The notes: generated by a model not told the origin, from the letters alone. 64,000 nt of DNA from Caulobacter sp. BK020 (GCF_004342605.1 NZ_SLZL01000009.1:124001-188000), one strand, 5' to 3'. Shown: positions 8,201 through 16,612, counted from the first letter of the stretch. Numbers and translations are program-made.

Positions 8201-9139
8201 ATGAGCTTCCGCGTCGCCGCCCTCTATCGCTTCACCACCTTCGCCGATCCGCTGACCATCATGCGGCCGCTGTCGAAGCTGTGCTGCGGCCTGGGCGTCA
8301 AGGGCACGCTGCTGCTGGCCCGCGAAGGGATCAACGGCACGATCGCCGGCGCGCCCGAGGCGATCGACCAGGTGCTGGACCACATCCGCGCCCTGCCCGG
8401 CTGCGACACCCTGGAGCTGAAGTTCGCCGACGCCGAGACCCTGCCGTTCCATCGGATGAAGGTGCGGATCAAGCGCGAGATCGTCACCCTCGGCGCCGGC
8501 GACCTGGACCCCGCCCACAACGCCGGGACCTATGTCGAGCCCGCCGACTGGAACGCCCTGATCGCCCGCGACGACGTGGTGGTGATCGACACCCGCAACG
8601 CCTACGAGGCGGCGATCGGCACGTTCGAGGGCGCGATCGATCCCCGGACCGCCAGCTTCAGCGCGTTCCCGGCCTGGTTCCGGGCCTTCCGCCAGACCTG
8701 GGACCCGGCCGCGCCCCCGCCCAAGGTGGCGATGTTCTGCACCGGCGGCATCCGCTGCGAAAAGTCGACGGCCTTCCTGAAGCGCGAGGGCGTCGAAGAG
8801 GTCTTCCACCTGAAGGGCGGGATCCTGAACTATCTGGAGACCACGCCGGCCGAGCAGAGCCTGTGGCGCGGCGAGTGCTTCGTGTTCGACGAGCGGGTGG
8901 CGGTCGGCCATGGCCTGGCGCCGGGAACCCACGCCCTGTGCCGGGGCTGCCGCAGGCCGGTCAGCCCGCAGGACCGCGCCTCGGAGCACTATGTCGAGGG
9001 CGTCTCCTGCCCGGCCTGCCACGACGCCCGCGACGACGATGCCAGGGCCCGCTACGCCGAGCGGCAGAAGCAGGCGAGCCGGGCCCGGGAACTGGGCATC
9101 GCCCATGTGGGGGCGGTGATGCCGCCACGCGAACCCTAG
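8201..9139 (+). CDS. trhO: tRNA uridine(34) hydroxylase, rhodanese type
   Basis: A 312-residue YceA/TrhO protein: an N-terminal acylphosphatase-like domain ([10 protein letters not shown]), a rhodanese domain with C180 in [10 protein letters not shown], and a C-terminal Cys-rich segment (CRGCRRP, CPACH) typical of this family. TrhO hydroxylates U34 of tRNAs on the way to 5-oxyacetyl or 5-methoxyuridine, using prephenate-dependent oxygen chemistry. The ATG at 8201 begins the conserved [11 protein letters not shown]; an upstream ATG at 8144 is poorly placed. Confidence 0.9.
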   Translation: MSFRVAALYRFTTFADPLTIMRPLSKLCCGLGVKGTLLLAREGINGTIAGAPEAIDQVLDHIRALPGCDTLELKFADAETLPFHRMKVRIKREIVTLGAGDLDPAHNAGTYVEPADWNALIARDDVVVIDTRNAYEAAIGTFEGAIDPRTASFSAFPAWFRAFRQTWDPAAPPPKVAMFCTGGIRCEKSTAFLKREGVEEVFHLKGGILNYLETTPAEQSLWRGECFVFDERVAVGHGLAPGTHALCRGCRRPVSPQDRASEHYVEGVSCPACHDARDDDARARYAERQKQASRARELGIAHVGAVMPPREP

Positions 9140-9180
9140 CGCCCGTCCGCGACATTGCGCCGGGGCGGGGCCGCCGTCAT

Positions 9181-9480
9181 ATGTCGGATATGACCGAACC
9201 GGCCGTCACCCTGTCCGAACGGCAGACCGCCCTGATCGCCAAGGCCCTGGCCGAGCCGCGCCGGCTGCAGATCCTCAAGGAAATCGGGGCCAGCAGCGAC
9301 CCGACGCCCTGCGGCTGCATCGCCCAGACGCTTCCCATCACCGCCGCCACCCTGTCGCACCACATGAAGGAACTGGAGGGCGCGGGCCTGATCCGCATCG
9401 CCCGCGAAGGCAAGTTCGCCTTTCTGATCCTTCAGCGCGACGTGCTGAACGCCTATCTGGCCCAGCTCGCCGAAATCTGA
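9181..9480 (+). CDS. ArsR-family transcriptional regulator
   Basis: A 99-residue winged-helix protein: [13 protein letters not shown] opens the domain and [18 protein letters not shown] is the recognition helix region. A CGC pair (residues 41-43 in PTPCGCIAQ) precedes the DNA-reading helix, but the ELCVC metal box is absent, so metal sensing is uncertain. It is followed after 97 bases by an SDR gene in the same direction, with an inverted repeat between them; it probably controls that gene and perhaps itself. ATG 9190 is an alternative start. Confidence 0.85.
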   Translation: MSDMTEPAVTLSERQTALIAKALAEPRRLQILKEIGASSDPTPCGCIAQTLPITAATLSHHMKELEGAGLIRIAREGKFAFLILQRDVLNAYLAQLAEI

Positions 9481-9520
9481 AGCCGCCGGCGCTTTTCGTC
9501 AGGCGCCGCGCCTTGAATCG

Positions 9521-9546
9521 CTTCGATGATCATCTAACTATCGAAG
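9521..9546. promoter_or_regulatory. Inverted repeat, probable ArsR-type operator
   Basis: CTTCGAT, 12 bases, ATCGAAG, centred about 44 bases upstream of the SDR start codon. Size and gap fit a dimeric winged-helix repressor such as the one encoded just upstream. Confidence 0.5.
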
Positions 9547-9577
9547 TGTCGCCACGAGGCGGCATGGAGACAATTCG

Positions 9578-10327
9578 ATGAGCAAGCTTTCAGGTAAGAC
9601 CGCCGTCGTGACCGGCGCGTCCAAAGGGATCGGCGCCGACATCGCCAGAGGCCTGGCGCGCGAAGGCGCCGCGGTGGTGGTCAACTACGCGTCCAGCCGC
9701 GAAGGGGCCGACAAGGTGGTCGCGCAGATCGTCGCCGGCGGCGGCAAGGCGGTCGCCGTCCGGGCCGACGTGTCCAAACCCGACGACATCACCCGGCTGT
9801 TCGCCGAGGCCAAGGCGGCCTTCGGGACGATCGACATCCTGGTCAACAACGCCGGCGTCTATCAGTTCGCCGCGCTGGACGCGGTGACCGCCGACGAGTT
9901 CCACCGCCAGTTCGACATCAACGTCCTGGGCCTGCTGCTGGCCACCCAGGAGGCCGCCCGCCACTTCGGTCCGGACGGCGGCAGCGTGATCAACATCAGC
10001 TCGGCCGTGACCGCCCTGACCATACCGGAAAGCTCCATCTACACCGCCACCAAGGCGTCGGTGGACTCGATCACCCGGGTGCTGGCCAAGGAGCTGGGAC
10101 CGCGCAAGATCCGCGTCAACGCCATCAATCCCGGGGTCGTCGAGACCGAGGGCGTGCACGACATGGGCATTCTGGGCACCGACTTCGAAGCCGCCCTGGT
10201 GTCCCAGACCCCGCTGGGCCGCACCGGCCAGCCGGGCGACATCACGCCGGTGGCGGTGTTCCTGGCCTCGGCCGACGCCGCCTGGGTGACGGGCGAGACC
10301 ATCGTCGTCTCCGGCGGCCTGCGCTAG
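9578..10327 (+). CDS. Short-chain dehydrogenase/reductase
   Basis: A 249-residue classical SDR. The NAD(P)-binding motif TGASKGIG is at 12-19, NNAG at 90-93, and the catalytic Ser141/142, Tyr155 and Lys159 (YTATK) are present, with the family end VTGETIVVSGG. It will be a soluble NAD(P)H oxidoreductase, related to 3-oxoacyl-ACP reductase; the substrate is unknown. It is probably repressed by the ArsR protein encoded just upstream, since an inverted repeat lies in its promoter. Confidence 0.9.
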   Translation: MSKLSGKTAVVTGASKGIGADIARGLAREGAAVVVNYASSREGADKVVAQIVAGGGKAVAVRADVSKPDDITRLFAEAKAAFGTIDILVNNAGVYQFAALDAVTADEFHRQFDINVLGLLLATQEAARHFGPDGGSVINISSAVTALTIPESSIYTATKASVDSITRVLAKELGPRKIRVNAINPGVVETEGVHDMGILGTDFEAALVSQTPLGRTGQPGDITPVAVFLASADAAWVTGETIVVSGGLR

Positions 10328-10351
10328 CCGCGCCGAGCGCGCGGGGCGGCG

Positions 10352-10376
10352 GGATCAACCCCGCCGCCCCGGCGTT
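10352..10376 (+). promoter_or_regulatory. Candidate sigma-T/EcfG promoter
   Basis: GGATC, 16 bases, CGTT (then AT) is one mismatch from the general-stress consensus GGAAC-N16/17-CGTT and lies about 33 bases before the ATG at 10409. Confidence 0.4.
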
Positions 10377-10408
10377 ATCGAGGCTCCAACCTCTGACGGA
10401 GCCTTCCC

Positions 10409-10747
10409 ATGGCCGCCTATGACGCTTCCTACGGCACGCCCGCCCAAGCGCGGCAGGGCCTGCTGTCCACGCTCTCCGACAAGGTCTCGGGCCTGTTCCA
10501 GAAGGCCCCGGCCGATCCCTACGCGGTCACGCCGCCGGCCGACTACGCGCTGAGGCCCGACGCCCAGGGCAAGATCACCCTGGCGGGCCGCAAGGTGCCG
10601 GTCGCCCTGGCCGTGCTCGGGGCCGGCGCCGTGGCCGTGCTGCTGCTCAATCGCCGCACGCGCGGCCCGGCCATCGCCGCGGCCACCACCGCCTGGAGCT
10701 TCCTGGGCAGCAAGCTGCCGATCCGCACGCACTGGAGGCCTCGCTGA
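10409..10747 (+). CDS. Hypothetical membrane-anchored protein
   Basis: A 112-residue protein with a polar N-terminal half, one hydrophobic segment (about residues 64-80, VPVALAVLGAGAVAVLLL) and a basic tail. A GGAG site precedes ATG 10409. No family recognised. A stress-type promoter motif precedes both this gene and the following DUF2383 gene, so the two may be co-induced in the general stress response. Confidence 0.6.
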   Translation: MAAYDASYGTPAQARQGLLSTLSDKVSGLFQKAPADPYAVTPPADYALRPDAQGKITLAGRKVPVALAVLGAGAVAVLLLNRRTRGPAIAAATTAWSFLGSKLPIRTHWRPR

Positions 10748-10757
10748 AGCCCCGCTT

Positions 10758-10783
10758 CGAACCTTTCGCGGCCGGCCCGCGTT
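10758..10783 (+). promoter_or_regulatory. Candidate sigma-T/EcfG promoter
   Basis: CGAAC, 17 bases, CGTT: one mismatch from GGAAC-N16/17-CGTT, about 29 bases before ATG 10812. A second such element directly precedes the neighbouring gene. Confidence 0.4.
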
Positions 10784-10811
10784 AGGCCGGTCCCCCTTCA
10801 TGGAGAGCGCC

Positions 10812-11264
10812 ATGCCTCACACCAACGAAGACCATATCAAGCTCGTCAACAGCCTGGTCGAGACCACCATCGACAGCGCTGACGGCTATGCCGAAGCCGC
10901 CAAGGACGCCGAGGGCGCCCGCTACAAGACCCTGTTCGAGCAGCGCGCCCAGGAGCGCCGGACGATCGCCTCCGAGCTGCAGGACGAGGTCCGCCGGCTA
11001 GGCGGCGAGGCCAAGGACGACGGCACCATCCTGGCCGCCGCCCACCGCGCCTTCCTGAACCTGAAGGACGCCGTGACCAAGGGCGACGAGGCCGTCGTCA
11101 ACGAGGTCGAGTCCGGCGAGGACTACATCAAGGCCAAGTTCGAAAAGGCCCTGCAGGACACCGATGTTGAGCCCCAGACCCGCGCCGCGATCGAACGCGC
11201 CTGGACCTCGGTCAAGTCCGGCCACGACCAGATGCGCGACATCAAGCACATGCTGAAGCATTAG
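10812..11264 (+). CDS. DUF2383 / PA2169-type four-helix-bundle protein
   Basis: A 150-residue ferritin-like helical protein; residues such as LVETTIDSADGYAEAAKDAE and the long E/K-rich helices match the PA2169 (DUF2383) family. Start 10812 is chosen over ATG 10800 because GGAGAG (10802-10807) lies between them and serves the second ATG. The family is often stress-induced; its biochemical role is unknown. It has no signal peptide. Confidence 0.82.
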   Translation: MPHTNEDHIKLVNSLVETTIDSADGYAEAAKDAEGARYKTLFEQRAQERRTIASELQDEVRRLGGEAKDDGTILAAAHRAFLNLKDAVTKGDEAVVNEVESGEDYIKAKFEKALQDTDVEPQTRAAIERAWTSVKSGHDQMRDIKHMLKH

Positions 11265-11275
11265 CGACCGACCTG

Positions 11276-11341
11276 GGGGACACACACTCGCGGCAAGGCC
11301 CTGGCCAATAGGCCGAGCGCCGAGGGCGAGTGTGCGTCCCC
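11276..11341. repeat. Long inverted repeat between convergent genes
   Basis: GGGGACACACACTCGC and GCGAGTGTGCGTCCCC pair at 15 of 16 positions around a 34-base GC-rich loop. It lies between the ends of the DUF2383 gene and the minus-strand DUF6456 gene and could end transcription from both sides, though there is no T-run. Confidence 0.75.
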
Positions 11342-11344
11342 TCC

Positions 11345-12055
11345 TCAAACCATCCGGTAGTGCATCGCCAGCCGCTGCAGCGCCAGTTTCAGCACGGTCT
11401 TGCCCGCCCGCCGCGGCAGGCCCAGTTCGCGTTCGGCGACCTGCAGGGCGGTCTCGGCCAGGCACACCCGTTCCAGGATTTCACGCAGGCCCGGCCCCAC
11501 CGCCGCCAGGGCCGCGGCGATCCGGTCCTTGGCCGCCCGGGCCCGCAAGGCCGGCTCCAGGCCCTGTCCGCCGCCCTCGCCGCGCGGCTGGGCGTCCCAG
11601 TTCATGGTCAGGCGGCCCACCGTGCCGGCCTTCTGGAAGTCTTCGCGCAGCCGTTCACCGGCCATGACCTCCACGTCCTCCAGCCCACCGCGCCGGGCCA
11701 GCCAGGCCAGGGGCGACTCGCCCAGATTGGCCTTGAGCACCACGTGCTGGCTGCTGCCCTCGATCACCACCCGCTCGCCCTCGATCACCCCCGGACGACC
11801 GGGCGGCGGGCTTGGCGGCGTCAGCGGCTTGACCAGTCGCCAGCCGCCCTCGCGGCGCGAGGCCAGGGCGCCGTCGCGGACCAGCACGCGGAAGGCGGCC
11901 TCGTCCACGGTCAGCATGGCCCGCCGCCGCGGCCCGAAGCGGACCACATAGCCCAGGCCCTTGACCTCGATCAGCGCTCCGGGCCGCCGCAGCAGCCGCT
12001 CGGCGCGGGCGGCCAGGTGCTCGGCCCGCAGCGCCTGCTCGAACGCGCCGCTCAC
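11345..12055 (-). CDS. DUF6456 domain protein
   Basis: A 236-residue protein whose C-terminal half (PLAWLARRGG.., DFQKAGTVGRLTMNWD, then a helical end) matches DUF6456, an alphaproteobacterial family of unknown function; the N-terminal half is basic and may bind DNA. It starts at GTG 12055, which overlaps the TGA of the upstream DnaA-domain gene (GTGA), so the two are translationally coupled and probably act together. Confidence 0.78.
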   Translation of the reverse strand: MSGAFEQALRAEHLAARAERLLRRPGALIEVKGLGYVVRFGPRRRAMLTVDEAAFRVLVRDGALASRREGGWRLVKPLTPPSPPPGRPGVIEGERVVIEGSSQHVVLKANLGESPLAWLARRGGLEDVEVMAGERLREDFQKAGTVGRLTMNWDAQPRGEGGGQGLEPALRARAAKDRIAAALAAVGPGLREILERVCLAETALQVAERELGLPRRAGKTVLKLALQRLAMHYRMV

Positions 12056-12438
12056 CGGTCGCCTCCCAGCTCGGTCAGCTCAGGAATGGCGTCGGGCGCC
12101 TGCTTGATGCACGCCTCCAGCACGCTCATCCGGGCGTCGAAGTCGGCGTTCTCGCGCATGTCCTCGATACGATGGCAGGCGTAGCCGCAGGTGGTGCGGT
12201 CGCGGTTGAACGCGAAGGCCACCCGGATCAGCGGCCAGTTGAAATTGACGTGCGCCAGGTAGATGGCGATCTGCCGGGCCCGCGCCGCCGCCTTGCTGGT
12301 GCGCTTGGCCGACGCGATGTCGGCCGGCGCGATCCCGGTGGCCAGGGCCACGGCGTGGGTGATGAACGCGGCCGTCAGTCGGTCGCGGCGCGGGTCGGGC
12401 GAGATCGCCCACAGATCCTCGAGAGCTTGAGCCAGCAT
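12052..12438 (-). CDS. Stand-alone DnaA domain IV-like DNA-binding protein
   Basis: A 128-residue protein from ATG 12438 (GGGGAAG ribosome site). Its middle (ARQIAIYLAHV.., then VAFAFNRDRTTCGYACHRIED) is the helix-turn-helix of DnaA domain IV, where DnaA itself has RDHTTV; the AAA+ domain is absent. It would read DnaA-box-like DNA without ATPase activity. It overlaps and is coupled to the DUF6456 gene. Possible roles are a transcription factor or a competitor of DnaA; neither is shown. A TTATCCTCA site, one base from a DnaA box, lies about 70 bases upstream. Confidence 0.8.
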   Translation of the reverse strand: MLAQALEDLWAISPDPRRDRLTAAFITHAVALATGIAPADIASAKRTSKAAARARQIAIYLAHVNFNWPLIRVAFAFNRDRTTCGYACHRIEDMRENADFDARMSVLEACIKQAPDAIPELTELGGDR

Positions 12439-12505
12439 CGGCTTCCCCTGCGAACGGCGTCCCCGTGACACCTTCGACCCAGAGTCTAGGTCGATATTCC
12501 GGCAG

Positions 12506-12514
12506 TGAGGATAA
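12506..12514 (-). promoter_or_regulatory. DnaA-box-like 9-mer
   Basis: TTATCCTCA on the minus strand differs at one base from TTATCCACA. It lies in the AT-richer upstream region (12439-12570) of the gene encoding a DnaA-type DNA-binding domain, so it may be an autoregulatory site. A single 9-mer with one mismatch is weak evidence. Confidence 0.3.
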
Positions 12515-12577
12515 CTTTCCTATTACGCGCGTCTAGTAGGAATATAAACCTTTGATTGCGTTGAGCCCGACTACTCT

Positions 12578-13507
12578 CTATCCCCGCGACCAAACGGGCA
12601 TCGACGCCTCCGGAATGATCGCGCCCTTGCACCCGACCACCGCCGCGGCCAGGTCGTGGCCGCGCGAGACAGCGGTCTCGACGGGCAGGCCGGCCAGGCG
12701 CGAGGACAGGTAGGCGGCGTTGAAACTGTCGCCCGCGCCGGTGGTGTCCAGCGCCCTGACCCGGGCCGGCGCGGGCGTCGCGATCCGCCCCTCGGGGGTA
12801 TGGACGTTGACCGCGTGACTCTCGTCGCGCGCCACCACCTCGGCCCCAAACCCGGTTCCCGGGGCGGCCCATTCGGCGGCCAGGTCCTCGGCCTCGCGAC
12901 CGTACAGCGGCCGGCTGTCCTCGCTGCTCAGCGAGACGTAGCGGCAGGCGGGCACCACGCCGTCCAGCGCCTCGCGCGCCGCCTCGGGCGAGGCCCACAG
13001 GGCCGGGCGGTAGTTGAAGTCCAGGGCCACGGCCACGCCCAGGGAATGGACATAGGCCAGGATGTCCTTCAGCCGCGCCCGGCCGATGTCGCCGATCACC
13101 GCCAGGGTGACGCCGGACAGATAGACCAGGTCGCTGGCCTTGGCGGCGGCGATCAGCTGGTCGGCGGTGTGCTGCGAGAACAGGTCGCGGATCGGAGCCC
13201 GCTCGCGCCAGTAGTGGAACTTCCGCTCGCCGGTCTCGTCCAGCACGATGGCGTAGAGGCCCGGCAGGCGGTTCTCGGCCTCGCGCACCAGACGGGTGTC
13301 CAGCCCCTCGCGGCGCATGGCGGCCAGGGCCCCGTCGCTGAATGGATCGCCCTTGCCCAGGGCCGTGCAGTAGGCGACGTCGTCGCCCAGTCGCGCCAGG
13401 TAGACGGCGGTGTTGAAGGTGTCGCCGGCGAACCCCATCCGGTGCAGCCCCTCGCCCTCCGGCGACAGCTCGACCATGCATTCGCCCAGGACGGTGATGC
13501 GCGCCAT
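12578..13507 (-). CDS. kdgK: 2-keto-3-deoxygluconate kinase (PfkB family)
   Basis: A 309-residue ribokinase-type sugar kinase. It opens ITVLGECMVEL and has the PfkB signature DTTGAGDSFN with catalytic Asp260; substrate-binding elements such as GFAGDTFNTAVYLARLG match KDG kinases. It makes KDPG from 2-keto-3-deoxygluconate and ATP, feeding the Entner-Doudoroff pathway that Caulobacter uses for sugars. It stands alone, 167 bases from a divergent lipoprotein gene, with a 10-bp inverted repeat in between. Confidence 0.88.
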   Translation of the reverse strand: MARITVLGECMVELSPEGEGLHRMGFAGDTFNTAVYLARLGDDVAYCTALGKGDPFSDGALAAMRREGLDTRLVREAENRLPGLYAIVLDETGERKFHYWRERAPIRDLFSQHTADQLIAAAKASDLVYLSGVTLAVIGDIGRARLKDILAYVHSLGVAVALDFNYRPALWASPEAAREALDGVVPACRYVSLSSEDSRPLYGREAEDLAAEWAAPGTGFGAEVVARDESHAVNVHTPEGRIATPAPARVRALDTTGAGDSFNAAYLSSRLAGLPVETAVSRGHDLAAAVVGCKGAIIPEASMPVWSRG

Positions 13508-13557
13508 GTGGTGGAGTCCCCTCGTTTAGGAGGGGTGATAGGCGGTTTCGAGAAGAG

Positions 13558-13601
13558 CTTCCAGGCGGCCGGTCACCGCCAGAGCCGGTTTCGCCTGGAA
13601 G
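13558..13601. promoter_or_regulatory. Inverted repeat upstream of kdgK
   Basis: CTTCCAGGCG and CGCCTGGAAG are perfect 10-base arms with a 24-base spacer that itself holds a smaller GCCGGT/ACCGGC-like symmetry. It lies 51-94 bases upstream of the kdgK start in a divergent promoter region. Confidence 0.45.
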
Positions 13602-13673
13602 GCTGAATCGATGTTTCCTGCATCCCCTCTGCAAGCCGGCCGCCTAGGATGACTGCCTCAGGAGCGCGATCGC

Positions 13674-14129
13674 ATGAAGGTCAACCGCATCATCGGCCTC
13701 GCCGTCGCCTGCGCCGGTCTGCTGGCGGGGTGCGACGACGTGGCGATGTCGCAAGCTGACCTGGCCTTCGACACGGCGCTGACGGCGGCGCTGGCTAAAG
13801 ACAGGCCCATCGACCTCGTCCTGCTGGAAAAAGGCGATTGGTCTCAGGTCTGCGCGGTCGGCGAAGATCGACCGTCGTCGATGTTTCCGGGCGGACATCC
13901 CCGTCCTGGAGAAACCGCGTTCGACACCTTGATGGACCCCGCCTTCCTGTCCGCCGGCCAAGCCGGCGGCGGCGCCCTGGCCTTCGCCTACCCCGACGGG
14001 GTGGAAGTTCGTCCACTATCGGGCCTGCCGATCAACATGGGCTCGGCGATCAACCGCTGCGTCCCACGCGAGGCTGCCGTCCTGGTTGACACGCCCGACG
14101 CGGGCTGGCGTTTTCGCGGCCATCCGTAG
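13674..14129 (+). CDS. Hypothetical lipoprotein
   Basis: A 151-residue protein with a lipoprotein signal: hydrophobic GLAVACAGLLAGC with lipobox LAGC, predicted lipidation at C20. The rest has two further cysteines (VCAVGED and NRCVPRE) and no recognised domain. An AGGAG-like element at 13660-13664 suits ATG 13674. Convergent with the DUF885 gene, 19 bases apart. Confidence 0.7.
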   Translation: MKVNRIIGLAVACAGLLAGCDDVAMSQADLAFDTALTAALAKDRPIDLVLLEKGDWSQVCAVGEDRPSSMFPGGHPRPGETAFDTLMDPAFLSAGQAGGGALAFAYPDGVEVRPLSGLPINMGSAINRCVPREAAVLVDTPDAGWRFRGHP

Positions 14130-14148
14130 GTACGGCTAAAGCGGGCCC

Positions 14149-15921
14149 CTACCCCTTCTTCCGATCCGCGATCCACGCGTCGATCTTCGCCTCCAGCACC
14201 GCCAGCGGCAGCGAGCCGTTCAGCAGCACCGCATCGTGGAAGGCGCGCTCGTCGAACCTGTCGCCCAGCGCCGCCTCCGCCCGATGGCGCAGCTCCAGGA
14301 TCTTCAGCTCGCCCACCTTGTAGGCCAGGGCCTGGCCGGGCCAGGAGACGTAGCGGGCCACCTCGACGTCGATATTGGTCGGCGACAGGGCGGTGTTGTC
14401 GAGGAAGCAGGCCTTGGCCTGGTCGATCGTCCAGTGCTTGGCGTGGATGCCGGTGTCGGCCACCAGCCGGCAGGCGCGCCACATCTCGTAGGACAGCCGG
14501 CCGAACAGCTCGTAGGGGTCGCGATAGAGCCCCATCTCCTCGCCCAGCCACTCGGAATAGAGGCCCCAGCCCTCGCCATAGGCGTTGAAGTAGATGGTCT
14601 TGCGGAAGTCCGGGACGCCGGTCTGCTCCTGGGCCAGCGAGGTCTGGATGTGATGGCCGGGCGCGCCCTCGTGCAGCACCAGGGCCGGCAGCTCGTACAG
14701 CGGCCGCTGGTCCAGGGCCGAGGTGTTGATCATCAGCCCGCCGGCCCGGCCGGTCTTGGGATCGCCGCCGAAATAGCGGCCGGTGGTGTAGCCCTGCTCG
14801 ATGCTGGCCGGCACCGGCCGCACGCCGTAGGTCAGACGCGGCAGGGTCCCGAAATGGGCGGGCAACTGGTCGTCGGCCCGCTTGGCGATCTCGCTGGCCT
14901 TTTCCAGCAGCTGCTGGCGGCTGGTGGCGTAGAAGCGCGGGTCCTTGCGCAGGAAGGCGATGAAGGCCGGCAGGTCGCCCTGAAAGCCGGCCTGCTTCAT
15001 CACGACCTCCATTCGGGCCCGGATGCGGGCCACCTCCGACTGGCCCAGGGCGTGGACTTGGTCGGCGGTCAGGGTCGTGGTGGTGTGACGGCGCACCAGG
15101 AAGGCGTAGTAGCGCTGGCCGTCGGGCAGGTCCGACACCGCCAGGCTCCTGGCGGCGTGCGGGAGGTATTCGGTCTCCATGAAGGTCACGAAACCGGCGC
15201 GGGCCGGGGCGACCTTGTCGGTCACCACCTTCGTCCCCTCGGCCAGCAGGGCGGCCTTGCGCTCGACGGGGATGGCGGCCGGCAGGTTGCGCAGCGGGGC
15301 GAGCAGCGGCTCGTCGGCCAGGGGCGTGGCGGCCGTGCGGCGGGCGCGGTCGAGCACCGCCTGGGCCGTCGGGACGGCCTGGACGAAGCCGGTCGCCACC
15401 CCGCGCCGGGCGTTGGCGATATTGGCGGCGTACCAGTCGGGCGTCTGGGCCAGCAGGGCGATCCACTGCCTGGCCTCGGCCTCGGACTTCAGCCGCATGC
15501 CGTTGGCGCGGTACAGCAGGATGACGTCGAAGCCGCCGTCGGTGCTGAACGGCATCCGGGCCTCGTCGAACGCCAGGCCCTCCAGCCGCTCGTCCAGACT
15601 CCATTTCAGGATGGCGTGGGTCAGCCGCTGGTTCGCCGTCAGGGCGGACAGGTCGACGCCGTCCAGCGACTGGCGGGCCGAGGTCAGCAGGGCCTTGCGG
15701 TCGGCGTCGGCCTTGGGCCCGACCGGCGGAAATCGGAAGCGCGAGGCGTCGTCGGCCCCGCCCTCCCCGTCGTCCTCGCCCGCGCCGGACGCCTCGTAGG
15801 CCTTCACGGCCTGGGCCAGGCGGTCGGACGCGCTCGCGGCGCCGGTCTTGGGCGTCGCGGCCACGGCGGCGCCGTTCAGGGCCAGGGCGATGGCGAGGCC
15901 CAGAAGGACGCGTTTGGACAT
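14149..15921 (-). CDS. DUF885 family exported metallopeptidase-like protein
   Basis: A 590-residue protein with a signal peptide (residues 1-22, ending AVAA). The C-terminal half carries LHEGAPGHHIQTSLAQE near residue 413, the HEGxPGH-type motif of DUF885 proteins, which are thought to be zinc peptidases. Full length matches the family. It would act in the periplasm on peptides; substrate unknown. No operon partner. Confidence 0.88.
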   Translation of the reverse strand: MSKRVLLGLAIALALNGAAVAATPKTGAASASDRLAQAVKAYEASGAGEDDGEGGADDASRFRFPPVGPKADADRKALLTSARQSLDGVDLSALTANQRLTHAILKWSLDERLEGLAFDEARMPFSTDGGFDVILLYRANGMRLKSEAEARQWIALLAQTPDWYAANIANARRGVATGFVQAVPTAQAVLDRARRTAATPLADEPLLAPLRNLPAAIPVERKAALLAEGTKVVTDKVAPARAGFVTFMETEYLPHAARSLAVSDLPDGQRYYAFLVRRHTTTTLTADQVHALGQSEVARIRARMEVVMKQAGFQGDLPAFIAFLRKDPRFYATSRQQLLEKASEIAKRADDQLPAHFGTLPRLTYGVRPVPASIEQGYTTGRYFGGDPKTGRAGGLMINTSALDQRPLYELPALVLHEGAPGHHIQTSLAQEQTGVPDFRKTIYFNAYGEGWGLYSEWLGEEMGLYRDPYELFGRLSYEMWRACRLVADTGIHAKHWTIDQAKACFLDNTALSPTNIDVEVARYVSWPGQALAYKVGELKILELRHRAEAALGDRFDERAFHDAVLLNGSLPLAVLEAKIDAWIADRKKG

Positions 15922-15997
15922 CGGAAACTCCGCAGGTTCACCGCGAAGGTTAGATCAGGAATCGCCCCCGGCTAGAAGCTGGTGCGAAGAGCCGCCG

Positions 15998-16612
15998 CTA
16001 GAACGGCGTCCGGCACTTCTGCTTGGCGTGGACCCCGCGCAGGAAGCCGCGGCGCGCCAGGCCCGCATCGACGGCGGCGTTCATGCGGCGATCGGCGGGG
16101 GCCGCGCCGGTCAGTTCGCGCACGATGCCGCGGAACGGGATGATGGTGTTGATCACCGTCTTGCCGCCGGCCTCGGCCAGCTTGCCGGCGCGATTCTCCT
16201 TCAGCTCGTTGCCGACCACATAGTCGGGGCCGAGCACCTCGTTGAGGCGGGTGACCTCGGCGGCCAGCTGCTTGCAGGTCTTCAGGCCCTTGAGGCTGTA
16301 GGGGTCTTCCTGCGCGGTGATCAGGATCGGCGGGATCTGGCGCTTCATGACGCCGACGTCGCGCGCCGGCTGGGTGCCGATCTCGATGGACTTCTTGCGG
16401 GCCTGGGTCCAGCCGGACTCCTCGCCCTCGGGCTTGTCCCCATCCTTCTGCTCGGGCGTCGGTTCCGGCGCCGGCGCCGAGGTGGCGGGCTTCCTGATGG
16501 GATATTCGGGCTTGGCGTGCGTCTGGGCCTGGGCCGCGCCCGCCAGGGCCAGCACCGCCGCGATCGCCGCCAGGCGGCCCACGCGCGAGCGTCGAAGAAC
16601 GAATTCAGTCAT
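15998..16612 (-). CDS. Exported hypothetical protein
   Basis: A 204-residue protein from ATG 16612 with a signal peptide ending AAQAQ (about residue 30), a Pro/Glu-rich stretch (about 38-65), then a folded C-terminal part with a KTCKQLAAEVTRLNEVLGPDY segment and a C-terminal KQKCRTPF. Two cysteines in the mature part could form a disulfide. Family not recognised; probably periplasmic. Confidence 0.65.
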   Translation of the reverse strand: MTEFVLRRSRVGRLAAIAAVLALAGAAQAQTHAKPEYPIRKPATSAPAPEPTPEQKDGDKPEGEESGWTQARKKSIEIGTQPARDVGVMKRQIPPILITAQEDPYSLKGLKTCKQLAAEVTRLNEVLGPDYVVGNELKENRAGKLAEAGGKTVINTIIPFRGIVRELTGAAPADRRMNAAVDAGLARRGFLRGVHAKQKCRTPF

